From JADZEJ01 sp964426815 (lineage in GTDB: Bacteria; Patescibacteriota; Patescibacteriia; 2-12-FULL-60-25): a stretch of DNA of 19,769 nt. The notes beneath the pieces are model-generated. The model was not told where the DNA came from. It did no database searches and saw nothing but the letters and a program-made list of their open reading frames with translations. The stretch is taken from contig CAYRRZ010000019.1 in assembly GCA_964426815.1 (NCBI GenBank), forward strand, positions 1-19,769. The letters are read 5' to 3'. How positions within the stretch are numbered: position 1 is the stretch's first letter; each line of letters opens with the position of its first letter. Shown here piece by piece: positions 7,298 to 11,777 of this stretch. A program made the position numbers and the translations under genes.

Positions 7298-7513
7298 TAT
7301 TGAGAGCGACATTCACGATCTAGTCTTGCGACACCCGGCCTTCAGTCGCTCTCAAATTTGCTCCGCGTGACAGTTCGTGAAGAGTCTTTCGACAGTGTGC
7401 ACTGAGTCACGCGGAAAAGTGCGGGGAAGGAACAAGCTTGTATTAGTCGACGACGGTCGGACATAAGTCTCTTCCCCTTTTTTGGATCCAATGTCATCAG
7501 ATCCGAAAAAGGA
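7298..7513 (-). repeat. array unit 5, truncated (loops E0, D0, C0)
   Basis: Plus-strand 12-mers left / right: E0 (7423-7477) AAGCTTGTATTA / GGTCGGACATAA. D0 (7362-7415) AGTTCGTGAAGA / AGTGTGCACTGA. C0 (7300-7355) ATTCACGATCTA / ACCCGGCCTTCA. E0 is the only degenerate copy: its mini-hairpin has lost one base (GTC-GAC-GAC, 9 nt) and the base of its stem is imperfect. No B loop or A hairpin follows; the terminator occupies that place. The F0 hairpin (7476-7512) has a 13-bp stem. Confidence 0.78.
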
Positions 7514-7827
7514 GACCTCACCAAGCCAGAGGCGCATGGTGAGGCGAGCGGGAAACAATGAAGCTTTAGTCTTTCGACATTTTCACCAAAGTCTCCTCGC
7601 AAGATTGATTGAGAGCGACAAACACGACGTAGTCTTGCGACACACCTACAAGAGTCGCTCTCAAGATTGTTCCGCCTGACACCGCAGACAAAGTCTTTCG
7701 ACAAGCTTGGGATAGTCAGACGGAAAGGTGCGGGGAAAGGACAGACCTGTCCAAGTCTTTCGACGCTGCGCTAGTAGTCCTTTCCCCTTTCTTAGCTTTC
7801 AGTTAGTAGCTGAACTTCAAGAAAGGA
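7514..7827 (-). repeat. array unit 4 (loops E1, D1, C1, B0; hairpin A0)
   Basis: Plus-strand 12-mers left / right: E1 (7732-7787) AGACCTGTCCAA / GCTGCGCTAGTA, on a perfect 11-bp stem. D1 (7670-7725) ACCGCAGACAAA / AAGCTTGGGATA; its stem has swapped a G-C for a C-G pair relative to D0. C1 (7609-7664) AAACACGACGTA / ACACCTACAAGA. B0 (7548-7600) AATGAAGCTTTA / ATTTTCACCAAA, with a one-base bulge in the stem. Hairpin A0 (CCTCACCA/TGGTGAGG) is at 7516-7544. Confidence 0.8.
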
Positions 7828-8133
7828 GACCTCACCAAGCCAGAGGCGTATGGTGAGGCGTGAGGAACATAGTCGACCAAGCCTTACGGCACGTCCAAGA
7901 AAGTTCCTCACAAGAAATATTGAGAGCGACATTCACCATCCAGTCTTTCGACACCCGGCACTCAGTCGCTCTCAAATTTGTTCCGCGTGACAGTCGTTTG
8001 CTAGTCTTGCGACAATCGCCTGACAGTCATGCGGAAAAATGCGGGGATGTGACATGCAACCAACAGTCTCACGACATACCAGCTGTAGTTTCATCCCCTT
8101 TCTTAATTCGAATGATTTCGATTCAAGAAAGGA
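7828..8133 (-). repeat. array unit 3 (loops E2, D2, C2, B1; hairpin A1)
   Basis: Plus-strand 12-mers left / right: E2 (8043-8098) ATGCAACCAACA / ATACCAGCTGTA, mini-loop GUGA on the minus strand and an A-T to T-A compensatory change in the stem. D2 (7981-8036) AGTCGTTTGCTA / AATCGCCTGACA. C2 (7920-7975) ATTCACCATCCA / ACCCGGCACTCA. B1 (7860-7911) ATAGTCGACCAA / ACGTCCAAGAAA. In B1 the mini-hairpin is GCC-NNNN-GGC instead of GUC/GAC, a double change that keeps pairing. Hairpin A1 is at 7830-7858. Confidence 0.8.
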
Positions 8134-8440
8134 GACCCCACCAAGCCAAGGGCGCATGGTGAGGCAAGCGGGAAACAGGGTTTTCGTAGTCTTTCGACGT
8201 TTCCAGTATAGTTTCCCGCAAGATTGATTGAGAGCGACAAAAATTACGTAGTCTTTCGACACCGTCTCCTGGGTCGCTCTCAAATTTGCTCCGCGTGACG
8301 GTACGTACGTAGTCTTACGACAGGACTTTTCCAGTCACGCGGAAAGGTGCGGGGAAGGACAGCTCTTTTCAAGTCTTTCGACACAAAATAGTTAGTCCCT
8401 TCCCCTTTTTTGAATCCACTTATGTAGAGCCAAGAAAGGA
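8134..8440 (-). repeat. array unit 2 (loops E3, D3, C3, B2; hairpin A2)
   Basis: Plus-strand 12-mers left / right: E3 (8351-8405) AGCTCTTTTCAA / ACAAAATAGTTA. D3 (8290-8343) GGTACGTACGTA / AGGACTTTTCCA, mini-loop GUAA on the minus strand. C3 (8228-8283) AAAAATTACGTA / ACCGTCTCCTGG. B2 (8168-8219) AGGGTTTTCGTA / GTTTCCAGTATA, with a perfect GCGGGAAAC/GTTTCCCGC stem. Hairpin A2 at 8136-8164 has one C-A opposition on the plus strand, which is G-U on the minus strand. Confidence 0.8.
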
Positions 8441-8748
8441 GACCTCACCAAGCCAGAGGGGCAAGGTGAGGCATGTGGAAAGCATTTCGGACATAGTCTT
8501 ACGACAGTGGCACCGTAGCCTCCCACAAGATTGATTGAGAACAATACGGTGGGGTTAGTCTTTCGACACACAGCCAAGAATCGTTCCCAAACTTGCTCCG
8601 CGCAACAATCGTCTGCAAGTCTTTCGACAATCGCTTTAGAGTCACGCGGAAAGGTGCGGGGAAGGACATCGGCTAGTTAGTCTTTCGACAGCGATAGGCT
8701 AGTCATTCCCCTTTTTTAGATCCAATGTGATTAGATCCAAGAAAGGGT
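8441..8748 (-). repeat. array unit 1 (loops E4, D4, C4, B3; hairpin A3)
   Basis: First unit after the IS110-like stop. Plus-strand 12-mers left of / right of the mini-hairpin: E4 (8658-8711) ATCGGCTAGTTA / AGCGATAGGCTA. D4 (8597-8650) AATCGTCTGCAA / AATCGCTTTAGA. C4 (8535-8590) ACGGTGGGGTTA / ACACAGCCAAGA. B3 (8475-8526) ATTTCGGACATA / AGTGGCACCGTA. The C4, D4 and B3 stems diverge from the other copies, yet every difference remains a pair if read on the minus strand, as G-U wobbles. The F hairpin lies at about 8710-8748 and the A hairpin at 8443-8471. Confidence 0.8.
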
Positions 8749-8750
8749 CT

Positions 8751-8774
8751 CCAATGATCAAGGTCGATCATTGG
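8751..8774 (-). other. inverted repeat spanning the IS110-like stop codon
   Basis: CCAATGATC (8751-8759) pairs with GATCATTGG (8766-8774) around the TGA at 8758-8760. It occupies the place where the A hairpin stands between later units, so the array begins directly at the end of the protein gene. No T run follows, so it is not a terminator; it may be a processing or punctuation hairpin. Confidence 0.5.
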
Positions 8775-10305
8775 AATAGGCGCTTACAAGCGCTAAGGAG
8801 CTTTTGGTTGTCACCCCTACCGCTTTGCTCCATTCGCGGTAGATGTGTTTGAGGAAATACTGGCCGAGCCAGCGCGAGGCCTTCAGAAGAGCTGAGCCTT
8901 TCACGCCTTTGACGAGCTTGGCGAGCTGTGGGTTTTTCACCACTTGGACTTCTTCCTCATCAGAGGGACTGTCCAGCTCATCAGCCTGCTCCTCAGATTC
9001 TTCCTCATCGTCTTTGGCGAACTCTTTCACGCCAGCCTGCTTGCGCAAGGCATCGACATGCGCGGCGAGTTTTGCCAAGTCTTCGATGGTGACATCGTTG
9101 ACGCTCGCGATCACGCGGTCTCGAAATTCTGGAGGCAGAATGTCGACCTGCATGTTCTGAGCCTTCGCTTGTTCTTGGCGTTGCACCAAGATTTTGTAGA
9201 GCTCATACCCACGCCGCTGATCCAGCTTTTGCCGGAACGGGCTCTTGGGCATTTTGATCGTCTGCTGGCAGAACAGGTAGACGGCCTGCTTGAGCTCCAT
9301 ATTCCAGTTGGAAACCTTGCCCGCCTTGCGACGTGCACGGCTCCCGTCTTCGAAATGGTGATAGCCAGCAAAGGCTCGCAATTTCGCCTCGTTTTCGAAG
9401 CGGCGGATGTCACCGATGGCACTGATGATGCGCGCACTGATGAGCGGACCGCAGCCAGGGATTGGGTCAAAGACCTCCTTGGCGATCTTGAGCCCCTTGA
9501 GGAGCTTGATGATCTTTTTATGCTCATCGCTCATTTGCTTGAGCATGGGCGCGACGGCTCCGCCTTGCATCATCTCGTCGATGATGGCTCGGAAGATTTT
9601 TGGCAAGTCTGAGCGTTTGATCGCTTTTTTCTTGGCCAAAGTCTCCAGGCCGATTTTCGCTTCGAAAGCCGCACGTTCCTCTGCCGGAACATAGCTCGTC
9701 AAAGCACGGATCGCATCGATCGTCGCCTGCACACCGGAGGCATTCGGATCGTCGGCGCTGACCGCTTTTGCGTATTCGAGCAGGTAGCTGTCGTTACATG
9801 TGCCAACGAGGCGCAAGTAACAAGCGAGCAGAACCTTTTGGAATGAGCGATAGCTTCTCCAGGCCTGCTGGAGCTCGAGGATTTTGACATCGTCCTCGCG
9901 CGCCGGCACGAACTCCTGTGGCTCATGCAGAGCCAGGTGAATGATGGCCAAGGCACGTGCTTTACGCGCCGTGAGCTTGTCACCGGTTTCCCCGCCATGC
10001 GCCTTTTCTTCAGCGCACTTCCATTTGGCATCGGTCAAACGCTTTTGAATCTCTTCTTTGCCACCAACCCGGAAGGTTGGGATGGAAAAGACTTGTGCGC
10101 CTCGATTGACCGCCAACAGGGCGATCTTGCCATTTGGGCCACCCAGATCCATATAGACCTGGTCGCCCGGCTTCAGGGTTTTGAAGAAGAAATCGCCCTT
10201 GGCCTGCTCCGTTTTGAGGCGGTCGATATGGCCGGGCTTGTCGTCTCCAATGGCTACCGCGAACGAAACGCCCAAAGGAGCATGCGTCATCGCATAACGT
10301 GACAT
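8758..10305 (-). CDS. IS110-family-like (bridge-RNA recombinase) protein, probably catalytically altered
   Basis: ATG 10305 (MSRYAMTHAPLGV) is chosen because GGGAGG lies about 8 nt upstream; this gives 515 aa. The N-terminal part (about 8-160) resembles the RuvC-like DEDD domain. A long helical middle follows, then a transposase-20 domain (IPGCGPLISARIISAIGDIRRF at 282-303 through RRGYELYKILVQR). By eye, family GIDVSK aligns with LGVSFA (about 11-16), E-TG with MDLGG (52-56), and KTDxxDA with KLTARKA (110-116); so the acidic residues read S, D, T and K. The usual catalytic Ser-Gly appears as EDGS (319-322). An acidic linker (433-452) and an extra basic C-terminal part make it longer than the 330-450 aa norm. 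It is followed at once by the loop array. No terminal inverted repeats are seen. Family assignment is firm; inactivation is inferred. Confidence 0.85.
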   Translation of the reverse strand: MSRYAMTHAPLGVSFAVAIGDDKPGHIDRLKTEQAKGDFFFKTLKPGDQVYMDLGGPNGKIALLAVNRGAQVFSIPTFRVGGKEEIQKRLTDAKWKCAEEKAHGGETGDKLTARKARALAIIHLALHEPQEFVPAREDDVKILELQQAWRSYRSFQKVLLACYLRLVGTCNDSYLLEYAKAVSADDPNASGVQATIDAIRALTSYVPAEERAAFEAKIGLETLAKKKAIKRSDLPKIFRAIIDEMMQGGAVAPMLKQMSDEHKKIIKLLKGLKIAKEVFDPIPGCGPLISARIISAIGDIRRFENEAKLRAFAGYHHFEDGSRARRKAGKVSNWNMELKQAVYLFCQQTIKMPKSPFRQKLDQRRGYELYKILVQRQEQAKAQNMQVDILPPEFRDRVIASVNDVTIEDLAKLAAHVDALRKQAGVKEFAKDDEEESEEQADELDSPSDEEEVQVVKNPQLAKLVKGVKGSALLKASRWLGQYFLKHIYREWSKAVGVTTKSSLALVSAYSNDRP

Positions 10306-10311
10306 GTGTAC

Positions 10312-10339
10312 CACCTCCCATAAGTCTTTCGACAGGGTG
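10312..10339 (-). promoter_or_regulatory. leader hairpin with the array mini-hairpin over the ribosome site
   Basis: The leader of the IS110-like gene contains GUC-GAAA-GAC (10324-10333), identical to the commonest mini-hairpin in the array. Flanking CACCC and GGG/GGTG segments can extend the stem so that it includes the GGGAGG ribosome site. This could allow autoregulation if the protein binds the mini-hairpin. Sequence seen; regulation inferred. Confidence 0.45.
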
Positions 10340-10344
10340 CGCAG

Positions 10345-10373
10345 TTCCTATCCTAGGTTGGGCTTTTTGTCAA
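10345..10373 (-). promoter_or_regulatory. promoter of the IS110-like gene (and perhaps the array)
   Basis: On the minus strand a perfect -35 TTGACA (10368-10373) is followed by 17 bp and TAGGAA (10345-10350), a weak -10. Transcription would start near 10338, just before the leader hairpin. No separate promoter is evident between the gene and the array, so a 3.1-kb co-transcript ending near 7240 is possible. Confidence 0.45.
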
Positions 10374-10400
10374 GTCTTGCCATACAGTTTTGCTTTTCAG

Positions 10401-10430
10401 AAAACAAAAAGACACGTCATGGGACGTGTC
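10401..10430 (-). terminator. Rho-independent terminator of the 152-aa gene
   Basis: GACACGTC/GACGTGTC (10411-10430) with a 4-nt loop is followed in minus-strand reading by TTTTTGTTTT. The hairpin overlaps the last codons and stop of the gene at 10417. It isolates that gene from the IS110-like gene downstream. Confidence 0.75.
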
Positions 10431-10875
10431 CGAGAGGCGCCGGATATAAACGGCTTTTGTTCAAGGCTTCGATCGAAGAAAGACTCATCTTTCCGTCTGC
10501 GATCAATTTGGTGATGCCGTACAGATAGCCCACCTGAGTGACCGAGAAAGACTCGTCGTTTCCAGGGCTGTTCAGGCTCAAGTGAATCGCGAGGCCGAAA
10601 CGTGCATCGAGAGAAACGTCGTTGAAGGACTCAGGCTCATCCATCATGCTGCACACGGCTTTGCCGTTGCTCAATTCAGCGAGGCCGACGATGAGCCGCG
10701 CGAGAAAGCCACGATCTTCATACGTCAGGTCGAGATCATACGTATGGAAGCTCGACCTCGGATCTTGCTGTTTGACGGCATCGAGCATGAACGTCTCGAA
10801 CTTCTGAGAGAGCGTTCCGGCAATGCGCCGCTCCGCGGTTTCGGACGATTGATCGGTGTTCTGATCGGTCGACAT
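10417..10875 (-). CDS. hypothetical 152-aa protein beside the array system
   Basis: The start at ATG 10875 follows AGGAGG by 5 nt, a strong ribosome site unlike most genes here. The N-terminus is polar and probably disordered (MSTDQNTDQSSETAERR). A predicted mixed alpha/beta domain follows, with RGFLARLIVGLAELSNGKAVCSMMDEPESF and FSVTQVGYLYGITKLIADGKMSLSSIEALN. No signal peptide or transmembrane segment is seen and I recognise no family. It has its own promoter and terminator. It lies between a 240-aa unknown gene and the IS110-like gene, all on the minus strand, with a GC-rich codon style that differs from uvrB. It may be a partner or passenger of the array system. Confidence 0.75.
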   Translation of the reverse strand: MSTDQNTDQSSETAERRIAGTLSQKFETFMLDAVKQQDPRSSFHTYDLDLTYEDRGFLARLIVGLAELSNGKAVCSMMDEPESFNDVSLDARFGLAIHLSLNSPGNDESFSVTQVGYLYGITKLIADGKMSLSSIEALNKSRLYPAPLGHVP

Positions 10876-10901
10876 GGGAACCTCCTAAATGAACCGTGAG
10901 C

Positions 10902-10930
10902 ATACAACCATTTTTATTCTATTTTGTCAA
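10902..10930 (-). promoter_or_regulatory. promoter of the 152-aa gene
   Basis: On the minus strand, TTGACA (10925-10930), a 17-bp spacer and TTGTAT (10902-10907). The -35 is perfect and the -10 is half matched, the same style as the promoter at 10345-10373. The start would be about 20 nt before the ribosome site. Confidence 0.45.
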
Positions 10931-10942
10931 TAGAGGTATATA

Positions 10943-10972
10943 CAAAAAATCCCCACGAGATATTTCGTGGGG
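10943..10972 (-). terminator. Rho-independent terminator of the 240-aa gene
   Basis: CCCCACGA (10951-10958) pairs with TCGTGGGG (10965-10972), followed in minus-strand reading by ATTTTTTG. It lies 8 bp after the stop at 10981. Confidence 0.8.
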
Positions 10973-10980
10973 TGTGATGT

Positions 10981-11703
10981 TCAAGGGGCGAAAGCCGTCA
11001 GGTTGAGATGGGAGCGGCGGGCTCGGACGTCCCAGTTCCAATCGAGATTGATTGAGCCGAACTCGATATCCCAACGTGGCGTATCAGCCCAAGTGTTTTT
11101 GCCTTGCGGGTCATACTCGCTGCCCGGGCAAGACAGATGAAACAAGTCCGTCGGCGAGAACTCCTGTCTGCAGGCCATGAACAGAGCAAGACCGCTCAAG
11201 ACATCGAGGCCAAATTCTTGCTCGCGCAGGGTTCTCAGTGTTCCCGCTGGCGATTTGCCACGATGAAACTCGCCATTGTCCATTCTGATCAAGCAGAAAG
11301 ATGACGCGTCTTTCGCTTCAAGACCAGCGAGAGAAGTCGCGGTCGGTGCCTTGAGTCGGTAGCGAGTGCGCATCTCATCAAGGTACGATACCAGAGGTGT
11401 CTTTCGATTCCCCTGACCGAATGTGACCAGAAGCCGCTCGAGAATAAGCGCATCGCTCGCATCCTGTGCAAGCTCGAAATACTCTCGCCACAGCGCGCGC
11501 TTCGGCAGGAGCACCGTGCTCAAACCAGATGACTCGGCAACAATCGCTTTCTTCGCCTCCTTTGAGCTTGGGAAGCTTGGATGCTTGGGGGTGCTGATTC
11601 GCACGTCGTATGGCGCGAAAAATTCGAGCCAATACTCCTGCTGAACATTCAGCTGAGGTATGCAGAGATACTGAATCGGTGGGACGGAACGAAGGGTGTC
11701 CAT
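10981..11703 (-). CDS. hypothetical 240-aa protein beside the array system
   Basis: ATG 11703 (MDTLRSVPPIQYL) is preferred because AGGAGA lies 5 nt upstream; an earlier in-frame start at 11745 lacks a ribosome site. The protein is soluble-looking and has no recognisable catalytic motif. It contains EYWLEFFAPYDVRISTPKHPSFPSSKEAKKAI near the N-terminus and a tryptophan-rich end (WADTPRWDIEFGSINLDWNWDVRARRSHLNL). A -35-like TTGACA (minus, 11769-11774) lies just past the uvrB stop, but its -10 is poor. A strong terminator follows. It is the first gene of the accessory block that ends with the loop array. I do not recognise its family. Confidence 0.72.
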   Translation of the reverse strand: MDTLRSVPPIQYLCIPQLNVQQEYWLEFFAPYDVRISTPKHPSFPSSKEAKKAIVAESSGLSTVLLPKRALWREYFELAQDASDALILERLLVTFGQGNRKTPLVSYLDEMRTRYRLKAPTATSLAGLEAKDASSFCLIRMDNGEFHRGKSPAGTLRTLREQEFGLDVLSGLALFMACRQEFSPTDLFHLSCPGSEYDPQGKNTWADTPRWDIEFGSINLDWNWDVRARRSHLNLTAFAP

Positions 11704-11777
11704 CGATGTCTCCTGTTTGTGTTTTCGCCTGAAGGTACGCCGCAATGGGTATCATTCCTCGCGGCTCATGTCAACGA

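Larger units (their letters stand above)
7298..8748 (-). ncRNA. multi-loop bridge-RNA-like guide array (19 loops, about 5 units)
   Basis: The array is five tandem units with a 308-bp period (loop E starts at 8658, 8351, 8043, 7732 and 7423). In RNA orientation each unit runs F hairpin, guide loops E, D, C, B, then A hairpin; the last unit stops after C. Every guide loop has the same geometry: stem, 12 variable nt, mini-hairpin GUC-NNNN-GAC, 12 variable nt, stem. On the plus strand most segments read A-N10-A between GAC and GTC. Minus-strand mini-loops are GAAA (11), GCAA (3), GUAA (3), GUGA (1) and one damaged, so 18 of 19 are GNRA. Stems are nearly constant per class and covary; the 12-mers are not conserved. 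This matches the shape of IS110 bridge-RNA target/donor loops. It directly follows an IS110-like gene. The guide function is inferred. Confidence 0.8.

Noticed and set aside
7197..7316. N-terminal extension of DnaG by 40 residues
   Set aside because: The extension is encoded by the last array loop and the terminator; normal DnaG starts at the MDAVTDIKSRLDV position.
7342..8577. Several 60-120 aa open frames across the array on both strands
   Set aside because: They run through the repeated stems, share no protein-like conservation between units and have no ribosome sites at proper spacing. AAGGAG in the unit linker on the plus strand is too far from any ATG.
8668..8701. Mirror similarity between the left and right 12-mers of loop E4
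   Set aside because: The left 12-mer and the reversed right 12-mer match at 9 of 12 positions, but of the others I checked only B0 shows a weaker likeness. It is probably chance.
7298..8748. CRISPR array
   Set aside because: The repeats are not identical direct repeats with unique spacers of 26-40 nt. The conserved parts are stems that pair with each other, and the variable parts are paired 12-mers inside each loop. No cas gene is nearby.
8944..9612. 222-aa plus-strand open frame opposite the IS110-like gene
   Set aside because: It is an antisense shadow of a GC-rich coding region. The minus-strand frame has recognisable family motifs and a good ribosome site.
8758..10305. Ordinary IS110 insertion sequence
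   Set aside because: One gene copy, no terminal repeats or target-site signature visible, altered catalytic residues, and a long loop array in place of one short bridge RNA.
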